Below are positions 8,548 to 17,546 of a stretch of 64,000 bases of DNA, one piece after another. The position numbers and the translations under genes are program-made. The DNA comes from Pedobacter montanisoli (GTDB lineage Bacteria; Bacteroidota; Bacteroidia; Sphingobacteriales; Sphingobacteriaceae): the NCBI RefSeq assembly GCF_022809115.1, contig NZ_JALGBH010000001.1, positions 1,426,001-1,490,000 of the forward strand, given 5' to 3'. The notes beneath the pieces are model-generated. The model saw nothing but the letters and a program-made list of their open reading frames with translations. It was not told the origin of the DNA and ran no database searches. The first letter of the stretch is position 1. Each line of letters opens with the position of its first letter.

Positions 8548-9297
8548 ATGAAAATAGCACTTTTAGGTTATGGTAAAATGGGGCAAATGATAGAGCGTAT
8601 GGCAATGCAACGCGGTCATGACATTGTGCTTAAAATTACAGTGAATAACCTGGATGATCTGACTAAAGAAAATTTAAGTAAAGCAGATGTTGCCATAGAC
8701 TTTAGCACTCCCGATGCCGTAATCAATAATATATATAAATGTTTTGAAGTAAATTTGCCTATAGTAGTAGGAACTACAGGATGGTATGGAGAACTACAGA
8801 ACATTAAAAATGATTGCCTGGCCAGTAACAATACTTTATTATATGGCTCTAATTTTAGTGTGGGTGTTAATCTGTTCTTTCACCTTAATAAATTTTTAGC
8901 CAGGTTAATGAATAAGTATCCTGAATATGATGTACAGGTAGAAGAAATTCACCATACCCAAAAACTGGATGCACCAAGTGGAACTGCAATGACCATAGCA
9001 GAAGGTATTATAGATCAATTGGAGCGTAAAAACGAGTGGGTTAATGAACTGATAGGAAGTCAGGAATTAGAAGTGGTAAAGAATGACCAGTTATTGATAG
9101 AATCTCATCGCATTGAAAACGTTCCGGGTACGCATTCTGTACTTTACAGTTCGGAAGTAGATGATATAGAAATTAAACACACTGCACATAACCGGGCAGG
9201 CTTTGCCTTAGGAGCAGTAATAGCAGCAGAATGGCTGCAAAATAAACAAGGCTTTTACAATATAGCCGATGTTTTTAATTTTAAATTAATAGACTAA
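8548..9297 (+). CDS. dapB: 4-hydroxy-tetrahydrodipicolinate reductase
   Basis: A 249-residue enzyme that reduces hydroxy-tetrahydrodipicolinate with NAD(P)H in the lysine/diaminopimelate pathway. The nucleotide-binding loop GYGKMGQ is at residues 7-13. VVGTTGWYG lies near 72, the substrate-binding EIHHTQKLDAPSGTA motif near 132 (with the paired catalytic His and Lys), and HTAHNRAGFALGA near 211. It is shorter than the E. coli enzyme (273), as usual in this phylum. It is 19 bases after DUF5683 and 2 bases before lepB, in the same operon. Confidence 0.97.
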   Translation: MKIALLGYGKMGQMIERMAMQRGHDIVLKITVNNLDDLTKENLSKADVAIDFSTPDAVINNIYKCFEVNLPIVVGTTGWYGELQNIKNDCLASNNTLLYGSNFSVGVNLFFHLNKFLARLMNKYPEYDVQVEEIHHTQKLDAPSGTAMTIAEGIIDQLERKNEWVNELIGSQELEVVKNDQLLIESHRIENVPGTHSVLYSSEVDDIEIKHTAHNRAGFALGAVIAAEWLQNKQGFYNIADVFNFKLID

Positions 9298-9299
9298 AA

Positions 9300-10826
9300 A
9301 TGGAGTTACATGCTTATTTAATCACCTTATTATTTTTATCACCAATTATAATATTATATCAAATTGGTCTTTGGAAATTATTTGAAAAAGCAGGTTATCC
9401 TGGATGGAAATCTTTAATACCGTTTTATAATTATTATATAATGATAGAAGCTTCAGGCAGACCAGCCTGGTGGTTTTTCTTACTTTTTATTCCAGGTGTT
9501 AACTTTTTTGTAGCTATTGGAATAACAATTGATTTTGTTAAGTCATTTGGTAAATTTACGTTCGGAGAACATGTAGGTGCTATAATTCTATCTTTTTATT
9601 TTTTTCCTAAATGGGGATTTGATAAAAAATTAGAATACCTAGGAGAATCTGCCTCACCAGAATTTAACAAAAAATATAAACTTAAAAAAACTAAAACCAG
9701 AGAGTGGGTAGATGCAATTGTTTTTGCAGTTATTGCCGCTACTATAATCAGGGTATTTTTCATTGAAGCTTATACCATTCCTTCGGGATCTATGGAGCGT
9801 TCGCTTTTAGTGGGCGACTTTTTATTTGTAAGTAAAGTTAATTATGGTGCCCGTATTCCGATGACACCAGTTGCTTTCCCATTTGCCCATCATACCATGC
9901 CTATAATTGGCACAAAAGCTTATTATGATGGCATACAATGGAAATACAGGAGATTGCCTAGTTTTCAGGATATTAAGCGCAATGATGTAGTGGTATTTAA
10001 TTTTCCTGAAGGAGACACCGCCATGATTGAAGCACCTGATGATAATTATTATCAGATGCAGTTAAGAGGAGAAACACCTCAGTCTATCAGATCTCATTTT
10101 ACAGTGGTAAGCAGACCAGTAGATAAAAGAGAAAACTTTATCAAACGTTGTATTGCTATTGCAGGTGATACCATAAGTATGGATAGAGGCATGGCCATTG
10201 TTAATGGTAAAAAAGAACCTCTAAAAGGTACAGGGTGGTTTTCTTATGTAGTAGAATTTAAAACATCAGATATTAACCTGAAATTATTTGAAGATTTAGG
10301 TCTTAAAATAGCGCCAACTGCTCTGCCCAACATGTACCAAATGGATGGAACACCTGATATGATCGCAGAGTTAAAGAAATCTGAATTTGTAAAGAGTATA
10401 CAAGAGAATATAGAAGAAAAAGGTTATTACGATAAACTAATTTTTCCTCATGATGATAAACGTGCCTGGAATTTAGATAATTTTGGTCCTTTTATTGTTC
10501 CTAAAAAGGGATGGACTGTAAGTCTGGATAGCTTAAATATGCCACTTTATGAACGTGCAATACGAGTTTATGAAGGAAATACATTACAGAAAATTGGTAA
10601 TGACTGGCTATTAAATGGTAAAAAAGCAACTTCCTATACTTTTAAAATGAACTATTACTGGATGATGGGTGATAATCGCCATCAGTCTGCAGATTCAAGA
10701 TACTGGGGGTTTGTACCTGAAGATCATATTGTAGGCAAAGCCTTGTTTATTTGGTTGAGCATAGATAGCGATGCTTCCTTCTTTAGTAAGATAAGGTGGA
10801 GCAGAATATTGAAAGGCATTCATTAA
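9300..10826 (+). CDS. lepB: Signal peptidase I, long Bacteroidota form with N-terminal membrane domain
   Basis: A 508-residue inner-membrane serine protease that removes signal peptides. Residues 1-105 hold several hydrophobic helices (a DUF5684-like domain) not found in E. coli LepB. A further membrane anchor at about 138-155 precedes the catalytic domain. Box B is YTIPSGSMERSLL with the nucleophile Ser164; NFIKRCIAIAGDTI holds the general-base Lys near 271; box E is MMGDNRHQSADSRYWGFV near residue 460. An insertion of roughly 150 residues separates the Lys box from box E. It ends the parA operon, with a strong terminator just downstream. Confidence 0.95.
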   Translation: MELHAYLITLLFLSPIIILYQIGLWKLFEKAGYPGWKSLIPFYNYYIMIEASGRPAWWFFLLFIPGVNFFVAIGITIDFVKSFGKFTFGEHVGAIILSFYFFPKWGFDKKLEYLGESASPEFNKKYKLKKTKTREWVDAIVFAVIAATIIRVFFIEAYTIPSGSMERSLLVGDFLFVSKVNYGARIPMTPVAFPFAHHTMPIIGTKAYYDGIQWKYRRLPSFQDIKRNDVVVFNFPEGDTAMIEAPDDNYYQMQLRGETPQSIRSHFTVVSRPVDKRENFIKRCIAIAGDTISMDRGMAIVNGKKEPLKGTGWFSYVVEFKTSDINLKLFEDLGLKIAPTALPNMYQMDGTPDMIAELKKSEFVKSIQENIEEKGYYDKLIFPHDDKRAWNLDNFGPFIVPKKGWTVSLDSLNMPLYERAIRVYEGNTLQKIGNDWLLNGKKATSYTFKMNYYWMMGDNRHQSADSRYWGFVPEDHIVGKALFIWLSIDSDASFFSKIRWSRILKGIH

Positions 10827-10830
10827 AAAA

Positions 10831-10864
10831 CAAGAAAGCATTACCTTAAGGTAATGCTTTCTTG
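10831..10864. terminator. Perfect 34-base palindromic bidirectional terminator
   Basis: CAAGAAAGCATTACCTT is followed directly by its exact reverse complement, flanked by A6 on the left and TTTT on the right. It lies between the convergent lepB and the Ldh2-type gene and can stop transcription from both sides. Confidence 0.9.
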
Positions 10865-10879
10865 TTTTAAGTGTATTTC

Positions 10880-11962
10880 TTAAAGCTTTTCTACACCCAG
10901 TTTTTCTGCCAGTTGGTTAAGGTCGTTTACCACAACATCTATTAATGGAATACCAGCTGCTTTACGTTCCTGTTCAAATTCAAATTCAGGTTCGCCGGGT
11001 ATGATAACACGCTGCTCCGGATGAATGGTTTCGGCATTTTTGAAGCGTTTAATCCAGTTGTCCATGTGATCCTTAAATTCTTGCGCCGGACGGAAACCAT
11101 TTACACTTAAAGCACCAAAAAAATGCCCTAAGCCTTGTCCAACAGGATTAGCTGAAGGTTCTAAAAATGCAACAAAAGGAGGGGCCCAAGGGCCGTAATT
11201 AGCACCTGATAAAACAGCAGATAAAATATCTACTGTTGCACCAAGACCATAACCTTTATGGCTGCCATGGTCTTTGTCACTACCTAATGGCAATAAAGAA
11301 CCGCCTTCTTTTAACTCACTGGCGTTTACAGAAGGTTCTCCTGCTTGGTTTTGCACCCATCCGGAAGGAATGTGTTTTTTTGCTCTTTGTGCAATTTCCA
11401 GTTTCCCGTTTGCAGCAGCAGCGGTTGCCATATCAACAATTACAGGCGGATATTTAGAAGCAGGAAAAGCATAACACATTGGATTGGTACCTAACATGCG
11501 TTCTTTAGAAAAAGTAGGGGCAACTAAAGGGCTGGCATTGGTCATACTGATACCTATCATATCTTTTTCTACTGCCATTAAGGCGTGGTAGCCAGCTATG
11601 CCAAAGTGATTTGAATTTTTAACAGCAATCCAGCCACTTCCGTATTTTTCTGCTTTTTCAATGGCAACCCGCATGGCAAAAGGAGCTACAACTAAACCTA
11701 AACCAGCATCACCGTCAATGGTAGCAGTGGTAGCAGTTTCGTGTACAATCTTTATATTTGGTGTTGTATTAATTCTTTTTTTCTCCCACAAACGTACATA
11801 ACCACTCAAACGGGCAACACCATGCGAATCGATGCCTCGCAAATCGGCCCTAATTAAAACATCTGTAGCTAATTTGGCATGTTCGTTAGAACAGCCCATA
11901 TGTTTAAAAATATGGTAAGTAAATGTTCTTAGTTTATCTTCAGTAAAATTGATGTAATTCAT
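10880..11962 (-). CDS. Malate/L-lactate/ureidoglycolate dehydrogenase family oxidoreductase (Ldh2)
   Basis: A 360-residue NAD(P)-dependent dehydrogenase of the Ldh2 fold, distinct from classical LDH/MDH. Signatures include IRADLRGIDSHGVARLSGYV (around residue 47, with the catalytic His), ATIDGDAGLGL, the VKNSNHFGIAGYHA motif (around 122), MTNASPLVAPT and the GSDKDHGSHKGYGL loop. Known members oxidise malate, L-lactate, L-sulfolactate, ureidoglycolate or diketogulonate; the sequence alone does not settle which. It is 11 bases downstream of bshC on the same strand and probably co-transcribed with it. Confidence 0.88.
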   Translation of the reverse strand: MNYINFTEDKLRTFTYHIFKHMGCSNEHAKLATDVLIRADLRGIDSHGVARLSGYVRLWEKKRINTTPNIKIVHETATTATIDGDAGLGLVVAPFAMRVAIEKAEKYGSGWIAVKNSNHFGIAGYHALMAVEKDMIGISMTNASPLVAPTFSKERMLGTNPMCYAFPASKYPPVIVDMATAAAANGKLEIAQRAKKHIPSGWVQNQAGEPSVNASELKEGGSLLPLGSDKDHGSHKGYGLGATVDILSAVLSGANYGPWAPPFVAFLEPSANPVGQGLGHFFGALSVNGFRPAQEFKDHMDNWIKRFKNAETIHPEQRVIIPGEPEFEFEQERKAAGIPLIDVVVNDLNQLAEKLGVEKL

Positions 11963-11973
11963 TTAACTTAATG

Positions 11974-13560
11974 TTAGGGGATGATAACCGTAAAATCGCC
12001 ACCTAGAGGCTCAAAATTTTCTATTAACGTAGAAATAAAGTCATCACCATAATTTACATACATAGGAGCGATGTTTGTTATCCGTTCCTGCAAAACTCCA
12101 TTAGGAAATAAACGTTTTTTCAGATTTTCAATCTGTGTTATAGATACCTCATGTTTATGTTTCTCAGCTTTATATATTTTCTTTTCCAATTGGGCTAATA
12201 GCTTATTGGTTTTGATTTTTGCTGCTTCGGCAGAATGTTCTAATGTTTTATCTATTTTAAATGCATTTAGCTTTATTCGGTCGAAACCTGCATTGATAAT
12301 TGCCGCTTCGTCTGCCAAACTAAGTTTTTCCTGACTATTTTCTTTAATCCATTTCTCCTGGAGCTTGTTTACAGATAAGAAAATGTCTTCAAGATTAAAA
12401 CCCAAAGAATGGATATTACTCATGCTACGTTCATCTATAAGCAATGCAGAATTCCTTAGCAACAAAACTGGGAAATCGGTTTTATAAAAATCAAAATTTT
12501 CTTTCAGCTGCATCCAGTAGGCAACTTCGGCTCCTCCGCCTATATAAGCAATATTAGGTAGGATTACTTCCTGATAGAGTGGCCTCATAATTACGTTGGG
12601 ACTAAATCTTTCAGGGTGTGTATTGACTTCGTTTATTAATTCATCCTCAGAAAAAGAAATATCCGTATGGTTAACCTCGTATTTTTCACCGTTTTTGACA
12701 ATACGTTCTCTCAGATTTTCTTTAAGGTAGAAGAAATTAATGTCTCTGCTATTAACCTGGTTTTTATAACCTAGGTTTGCCAATTCGGTACTGGCTTTAT
12801 CAACTAAAGCAGAGCTGTTCTCCTGTAAAATATCCTGTTTAATAATTTCCGCAAATTCATGTTTGAATACAGCATGGTCAGCATCTATAATTACCAATCC
12901 GTATTTTTCAAAAAGCTGGTTTACCAATGATCTTGTAGCATCAGCTAAATTGCTGTTTTTGAGGTAAGCATCTTCAACTATTCTGGCCAGTTTCTTGCCG
13001 TTTTCACTTATACCTAAATAAGCTTTATATGCCTGTACTGCTGCGGTAACCGTTTTTGTACTAAGCCTGCCTGTAGCACCATTGGTTTGTTGTATCCAGC
13101 TGATATTTTTTTCATCAACGCTGATATGATTGATCTCCTCAAAATCATGATCTTCTGTAGCCATCCAATATACGGGTACAAAATTCTTTTCAGGATAAGC
13201 AATCTTTAACTCAAGTGCCAGATTAATAGTACTTACAATTTTATAAATAAAATAGAGGGGGCCTGTAAACAAATTGAGCTGATGCCCCGTGGTTACTGTA
13301 AATGTATTTTCATTGAGCAAAAGTTTGATATTGTTGCTAACCGCAGGTTTAATATTGATGTTAGCATACTGACTTTGCAATACTTCTACAAGCTTTTGCC
13401 TGTTGCCTTTAAAATTTCTTTTATTAACGGCTTCTTTAATTCCTTCAATATCGGGTCTGAAGCTATAAAAAGGCTTTAAAGAAGGGTTATCGTTAACATA
13501 ATCTATTACAAGATTAGAAAATGAATGTGTTTCGTGATATGCAATATATTTTGCCTTCAT
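11974..13560 (-). CDS. bshC: Bacillithiol biosynthesis cysteine-adding enzyme BshC
   Basis: A 528-residue protein of the BshC family, which ligates cysteine to glucosaminyl-malate in the last step of bacillithiol synthesis. Diagnostic features are the VTTGHQLNLFTGPLYFIYK motif (about residue 104), PVYWMATEDHDFEEINH (about 147), the MRPLYQEVILPNIAYIGGGAEVAYW segment (about 320) and the long coiled-coil near 430-500 (AAKIKTNKLLAQLEKKIYKAEKHKHE). Its presence suggests this bacterium uses bacillithiol as its low-molecular-weight thiol; bshA and bshB are not in the window. The rimO terminator separates it from rimO upstream. Confidence 0.95.
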   Translation of the reverse strand: MKAKYIAYHETHSFSNLVIDYVNDNPSLKPFYSFRPDIEGIKEAVNKRNFKGNRQKLVEVLQSQYANINIKPAVSNNIKLLLNENTFTVTTGHQLNLFTGPLYFIYKIVSTINLALELKIAYPEKNFVPVYWMATEDHDFEEINHISVDEKNISWIQQTNGATGRLSTKTVTAAVQAYKAYLGISENGKKLARIVEDAYLKNSNLADATRSLVNQLFEKYGLVIIDADHAVFKHEFAEIIKQDILQENSSALVDKASTELANLGYKNQVNSRDINFFYLKENLRERIVKNGEKYEVNHTDISFSEDELINEVNTHPERFSPNVIMRPLYQEVILPNIAYIGGGAEVAYWMQLKENFDFYKTDFPVLLLRNSALLIDERSMSNIHSLGFNLEDIFLSVNKLQEKWIKENSQEKLSLADEAAIINAGFDRIKLNAFKIDKTLEHSAEAAKIKTNKLLAQLEKKIYKAEKHKHEVSITQIENLKKRLFPNGVLQERITNIAPMYVNYGDDFISTLIENFEPLGGDFTVIIP

Positions 13561-13650
13561 ATGTTCAGCTAATTTAAATGAAATTACTAAATGAAATAAT
13601 TAAGTCAAGTTATTTTACATTCTGTACACAGGTAGGTAAGTTACAAATAA

Positions 13651-13672
13651 AGCCGAAGCATTTGCTTCGGCT
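13651..13672 (-). terminator. Rho-independent terminator of the rimO transcript
   Basis: AGCCGAAGC and GCTTCGGCT form a perfect 9-bp GC-rich stem with a 4-base loop. On the minus strand it is followed by TTTATTT and lies 32 bases beyond the rimO stop. Confidence 0.85.
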
Positions 13673-13703
13673 TTTACAGTATCTTGAAATTTAAAACGAT
13701 TGC

Positions 13704-15041
13704 TTATTGTATAATATGACCATAAAGATCAAAATCTTCTGCCCGGTCAACTTTAACATTTACAAAGCTACCTACTGCTGCATAACCTGTGGCAGCATCT
13801 ATTAAAACTTCATTATCTACTTCTGGCGAATCGAATTCAGTTCTGCCTATAAAGAAATCTCCCTCTTTTCTGTCAATAAGTACTTTATATGTATGTCCTA
13901 CCTTTTCCTGATTAATCTCATAAGAAATGCCTTGTTGCAGTTCCATGATGGCATCTACACGTTCCTGTTTTATTTCTTCAGGTACATCATCAATTAAAGT
14001 GTGGGCATGGGTTTTTTCTTCATGCGAATAAGTGAAGCAACCCAAGCGATCAAAACGGGTTTGTTCTACCCAGTTATACATTTCTTCGAAATCAACTTCA
14101 GTTTCGCCTGGATATCCGCAAATTAATGTGGTACGCATAGCTATATTTGGAACCTTAGCTCTTATCTCGTTAACCAGATCTATGGTTTTTTGCTTAGTGA
14201 TGCCTCTTCGCATTGATTTTAACATATTATCGGTAATATGTTGCAAAGGCATGTCTAAATATTTGCAAATATTCTCACGCTCGTTCATGGCATCTAATAT
14301 TTCCATCGGAAAACCCGAAGGATAGGCGTATTGTAACCTGATCCATTCTATTCCATTAACATCAGATAAACGCCTCAACAACTCATCTAAATTGCGTTTG
14401 CCATACAGATCTAGGCCATAATAGGTTAGATCCTGTGCAATTAAAATCAATTCTTTTGTGCCATTGGCAGCTAAAATTTTTGCTTCATTTACCAGCTCAT
14501 TCATATCGCGTGATAAATGTTTGCCACGCATTAGCGGGATGGCGCAAAAAGAGCAGGGACGATTACATCCCTCTGCTATTTTAAAATAAGCAAAATGAGA
14601 AGGCGTAGTAAGTAAACGTTCTCCAATTAATTCATGTTTATAATCTGCTCCTAAATTATGCAGTATATTCTGCAGGTCATTAGTGCCATAAAAAGCATCA
14701 ACATTAGTAATTTCTGATTCTAATTCTGGTTTATAGCGTTCAGACAAACAACCTGTAACAATTACTTTCCCTACTTTTCCCTGTTCTTTTAACTGGCTGT
14801 ACTGTAAAATGGTATCAATAGATTCCTGCTTGGCATTATCAATAAAACCACAGGTGTTAATTACTACAATATCATTTTTTCCTACTTTATCAGATTCGTG
14901 CTCTACATTGAGATTGTTTCCTTTTAGCTGTCCCATTAACACTTCAGAATCATAAGTATTTTTTGAGCAGCCTAAAGTAATTACGTTTATTTTAGGTTGA
15001 GCACTTGCTTTTATCTTTGCAGATTTATTTTTAGTAATCAT
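13704..15041 (-). CDS. rimO: Ribosomal protein S12 methylthiotransferase RimO
   Basis: A 445-residue radical SAM enzyme that methylthiolates an aspartate of ribosomal protein uS12. The N-terminal MTTase domain carries the cluster cysteines C25, C64 and C98. The radical SAM motif CNRPCSFC gives C159, C163 and C166. The C-terminal TRAM domain begins near residue 380 (GHTYKVLIDRKEGDFFIGR). The sequence GRTEFDSPEVDNEV is typical of RimO rather than MiaB. It starts 5 bases after ftsY on the same strand, suggesting co-transcription with ftsY and the L28/L33 operon. Confidence 0.95.
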   Translation of the reverse strand: MITKNKSAKIKASAQPKINVITLGCSKNTYDSEVLMGQLKGNNLNVEHESDKVGKNDIVVINTCGFIDNAKQESIDTILQYSQLKEQGKVGKVIVTGCLSERYKPELESEITNVDAFYGTNDLQNILHNLGADYKHELIGERLLTTPSHFAYFKIAEGCNRPCSFCAIPLMRGKHLSRDMNELVNEAKILAANGTKELILIAQDLTYYGLDLYGKRNLDELLRRLSDVNGIEWIRLQYAYPSGFPMEILDAMNERENICKYLDMPLQHITDNMLKSMRRGITKQKTIDLVNEIRAKVPNIAMRTTLICGYPGETEVDFEEMYNWVEQTRFDRLGCFTYSHEEKTHAHTLIDDVPEEIKQERVDAIMELQQGISYEINQEKVGHTYKVLIDRKEGDFFIGRTEFDSPEVDNEVLIDAATGYAAVGSFVNVKVDRAEDFDLYGHIIQ

Positions 15042-15046
15042 GAATA

Positions 15047-16009
15047 TTATTTGAATAACGAATTCACAAAATCTTTCTTATCGAATAATTGTAAATCGTC
15101 CATTTTTTCCCCTACACCAATATATTTAACAGGTATTTTGAATTGATCTGAAATACCTATCACCACACCACCTTTAGCAGTTCCGTCTAGTTTAGTAATG
15201 GCTAAAGCATTTACATCAGTAGCTTCTGTAAATTGCTTGCATTGTTCAAACGCATTTTGACCCGTTGAACCATCCAGAACAAGTAAAATTTCATGTGGAG
15301 CATCAGGTACAACTTTTTGCATCACTTTTTTGATTTTACTTAATTCATTCATTAAGCCTACTTTATTATGCAAGCGGCCGGCTGTATCGATAATTACTAC
15401 GTCTTCCTGATTGGCTACAGCCGATTGAAGCGTATCAAACGCAACTGAAGCAGGATCAGAACCCATTGCCTGAGCAACTACCCGTACATCTACGCGTTCT
15501 CCCCATAATTTGATCTGATCCACGGCAGCAGCCCTGAAAGTATCGGCAGCCCCAAGAACCACATTAAGTCCTTCTTTTTTAAGTTTATGAGCCAATTTGC
15601 CAATTGTGGTAGTTTTACCTACACCGTTAACACCAACAACCATGATCACATAAGGTTTATGGTTGCCATATTCAAAATTTCTGAAATCATTGCTGTTATT
15701 TTCGGCTAGTAGGAGCTGTATCTCATCTCGCAATAGGTGATTTAATTCGGAAGTAGAAAGATACTTATCTTTAGCCACTCTCTCCTGAATGCGTTCTATA
15801 ATTTTTAAGGTCGTACTAACACCTACATCTGAGGTTACGAGTACTTCCTCTAAATTATCTAGCACATCATCATCAACGGTTGATTTACCTGCTACAGCTT
15901 TAGTTAGTTTTGAAAAGAAACCTTCTTTTGTTTTTTCAAGACCCTTATCTAAAGCTTCCTGTGCTTCAGGAGCAGTTTCCTTTTTCTTAAAAAAATCGAA
16001 TAAACCCAT
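15047..16009 (-). CDS. ftsY: Signal recognition particle receptor GTPase FtsY
   Basis: A 320-residue SRP receptor with a short charged N-terminus (MGLFDFFKKKETAPEAQ) and a full NG domain. The P-loop is GVNGVGKTT (127-135); DTFRAAA, DTAGR and TKLDGTAKGG follow as G2, G3 and G4/G5. FtsY docks ribosome-SRP complexes at the inner membrane. The long acidic A domain of E. coli is absent, as usual outside gammaproteobacteria. Upstream in the same operon lie rpmB, rpmG and the DUF4295 gene, with a weak hairpin between DUF4295 and ftsY. Confidence 0.97.
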   Translation of the reverse strand: MGLFDFFKKKETAPEAQEALDKGLEKTKEGFFSKLTKAVAGKSTVDDDVLDNLEEVLVTSDVGVSTTLKIIERIQERVAKDKYLSTSELNHLLRDEIQLLLAENNSNDFRNFEYGNHKPYVIMVVGVNGVGKTTTIGKLAHKLKKEGLNVVLGAADTFRAAAVDQIKLWGERVDVRVVAQAMGSDPASVAFDTLQSAVANQEDVVIIDTAGRLHNKVGLMNELSKIKKVMQKVVPDAPHEILLVLDGSTGQNAFEQCKQFTEATDVNALAITKLDGTAKGGVVIGISDQFKIPVKYIGVGEKMDDLQLFDKKDFVNSLFK

Positions 16010-16021
16010 AATTTTAAAAAT

Positions 16022-16053
16022 AAAAAAGCCCTTCCATAAGTAACGGAACGGCT
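16022..16053 (-). terminator. Hairpin with T-run between the DUF4295 gene and ftsY (possible attenuator)
   Basis: On the minus strand AGCCGTTCC and GGAAGGGCT (one internal G-G mismatch) form a hairpin followed by T6. It lies inside the presumed rpmB-ftsY operon, so it may lower ftsY and rimO expression relative to the ribosomal genes rather than end the transcript. Confidence 0.5.
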
Positions 16054-16075
16054 CTAAAGTTATTTTAGACTATAC

Positions 16076-16240
16076 CTATTTGCTGTTTGCAGCAGCAATA
16101 GCATCTTTAACGTGATCGTTATGAACGATAGATTCTTTAAATGAATATGCGCCAGTTTTAGGTGATCTAACCATAGTGATCACTTTTGAATACTCTTTAC
16201 CAGTACCTGTTTTTAAGGTCGCAACTACTTTCTTTGCCAT
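16076..16240 (-). CDS. DUF4295 small basic protein (Bacteroidota ribosome-associated, possibly bL38)
   Basis: A 54-residue basic protein starting MAKKVVATLKTGTGKEYSKV and ending AIAAANSK. It belongs to DUF4295, which sits between rpmG and ftsY throughout Bacteroidota. From memory, a Bacteroidota-specific ribosomal protein named bL38 was seen in the Flavobacterium johnsoniae ribosome structure, and I believe it corresponds to this family; I could not verify that here. Its size, charge and neighbours (L28, L33) all fit a ribosomal protein. It is too short for most ORF-length cut-offs and is easily missed. Confidence 0.85.
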   Translation of the reverse strand: MAKKVVATLKTGTGKEYSKVITMVRSPKTGAYSFKESIVHNDHVKDAIAAANSK

Positions 16241-16310
16241 GTTGTTTAAAATTAATGATTGAATAAAAAGCTATCAATTGAAAACTTATTTATTCATTTT
16301 AACCATCTAA

Positions 16311-16493
16311 TTATTTTATTTCCTTGTGTACGGTTACTTTCTTTAAAACCGGGTTGTATTTTTTCAACTCCAAACGCTCTGTAGTGTTTTTACGGTTTTT
16401 TGTAGAAATGTATCTAGACATACCTGGCATTCCGCTAGCTTTATGCTCTGTACATTCTAAAATAACTTGTACTCTATTACCTTTTTTTGCCAT
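16311..16493 (-). CDS. rpmG: Large-subunit ribosomal protein bL33
   Basis: A 60-residue protein with the L33 pattern: [20 protein letters not shown], then the [21 protein letters not shown] core and the VTVHKEIK tail. The family's zinc-binding cysteine pairs are reduced to a single Cys (residue 14), so this is a Zn-independent (C-minus) type of L33. It lies between rpmB and DUF4295 in the same direction. Confidence 0.97.
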   Translation of the reverse strand: MAKKGNRVQVILECTEHKASGMPGMSRYISTKNRKNTTERLELKKYNPVLKKVTVHKEIK

Positions 16494-16534
16494 TTTAATA
16501 ATAATTACAGCCGCTATTTAGCAGGCCAATGTTT

Positions 16535-16768
16535 TTACAAATATCCTTTTTTCAAGAAACGATTGATCGCTTCAGAAACTCCAATTTTATTAATAGTTTT
16601 AATAGCAGAAGTAGATACCTTTAGTGTTATCCAACGATCTTCTTCAGGGATATAAAACTTCTGAAGTTGTAGGTTCGGATAAAACTTACGTTTGGTTTTA
16701 ACGTTCGAGTGCGAAACGTTATGGCCTTTCATGGCAGTCTTTCCGGTTAAATCACAAACTCTTGACAT
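16535..16768 (-). CDS. rpmB: Large-subunit ribosomal protein bL28
   Basis: A 77-residue L28: [22 protein letters not shown] is the canonical N-terminus, followed by [20 protein letters not shown] and [18 protein letters not shown]. There is a single Cys5 rather than a full zinc ribbon, matching the Cys-poor L33 next to it. It is the first gene of the rpmB-rpmG-DUF4295-ftsY-rimO set, and the promoter at 16819-16849 probably drives it. Confidence 0.97.
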   Translation of the reverse strand: MSRVCDLTGKTAMKGHNVSHSNVKTKRKFYPNLQLQKFYIPEEDRWITLKVSTSAIKTINKIGVSEAINRFLKKGYL

Positions 16769-16818
16769 GACTTTATTTTGTTATTTAATTATTGTCGCTT
16801 AATTTTTTTAAGAGTGTG

Positions 16819-16849
16819 CAAATATCTGAATAATAATTATAAATAGCAA
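16819..16849 (-). promoter_or_regulatory. Promoter of the rpmB-rpmG-DUF4295-ftsY operon
   Basis: On the minus strand TTG (complement of 16847-16849) is followed after 20 bases by GATATTTG (complement of 16819-16826), one base off the TAnnTTTG consensus. It lies 50 bases upstream of the rpmB start. Confidence 0.55.
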
Positions 16850-16859
16850 CAGATATTAA

Positions 16860-17342
16860 TTAATTATTTTTATAAATCACATTTATATCCCAGGTACCTT
16901 TTTCCTTTATTTCAAATTCAATAAAATTTTTACCATCTCGCATTTTCAGATGTAAAGGGAATACCACGTCTTTTAAGGTATATAAGTTTTGCGTTGTGGT
17001 TTGTTTAACTACGCTAATGTCACTATAATTGCCACTTAAGATATCAATCTTATTGAAAATAGGGCCTGTCTGGTCTTTCCTTTCCTGAGATTCGGTTGTT
17101 CCTGATATGCCAAGCGAAGCAGCATGCTCATTTTTATTTTTAATTTCTCTGCTGCCTACCATCAGAAAAATCTTATTATCACCTTTTTTCTTCTTGCTAA
17201 TTAAAACGCCTTCTATATTGCCTGATTTATTAATTACAGTATAAGGTTTAACCGAATCTGTTTGTAAACTAATAGATGCAAAAGTCTTGATGTTGGCAAT
17301 GCTAAGCCCTACAATAAATAATAAAAATACTTTTCTCTTCAT
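16860..17342 (-). CDS. Secreted hypothetical protein
   Basis: A 160-residue protein with a clear signal peptide (MKRKVFLLFIVGLSIANIKTFA, cleavage probably after ALA-like FAS). The mature part is rich in Lys, Ile and Ser, with predicted beta-strands (TVINKSGNIEGVLISKKKKG; DVVFPLHLKMRDGKNFIEFEI), and has no cysteine. The C-terminus EKGTWDINVIYKN suggests a small beta-sandwich. I do not recognise a family. Its 3' end lies close to the rpmB promoter on the same strand, and its upstream side faces the candidate small RNA region. Confidence 0.6.
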   Translation of the reverse strand: MKRKVFLLFIVGLSIANIKTFASISLQTDSVKPYTVINKSGNIEGVLISKKKKGDNKIFLMVGSREIKNKNEHAASLGISGTTESQERKDQTGPIFNKIDILSGNYSDISVVKQTTTQNLYTLKDVVFPLHLKMRDGKNFIEFEIKEKGTWDINVIYKNN

Positions 17343-17493
17343 GTTAATATGATTTTAGTTCCTGAATATCAAATATAATCATATTGAAATGTATTTACTG
17401 ATAAAAAGGTTTAAATTCTCAGAGAAATTAACACGATGTTTTTGTTGAAATTTTATAATTTTTTGTGATAGACATTCAATTTTTTGGATAAAA

Positions 17494-17540
17494 TACCCAC
17501 AATTGGGTATTCTTTAGGGAATCGATATGCCTTACATTTG
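17494..17540 (+). promoter_or_regulatory. TACCCA-N4-TGGGTA inverted repeat plus TAnnTTTG box (activator-type promoter, copy 1)
   Basis: TACCCA (17494-17499) and TGGGTA (17504-17509) form a perfect inverted repeat with 4 bases between the arms. Exactly 23 bases further on is TACATTTG (17533-17540), a full match to the -7 consensus. No good -33 TTTG is present, and the repeat would be centred near -42, where an activator would sit. The same arrangement with the same 23-base spacing occurs at 27669-27715. Confidence 0.6.
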
Positions 17541-17546
17541 TGATAT

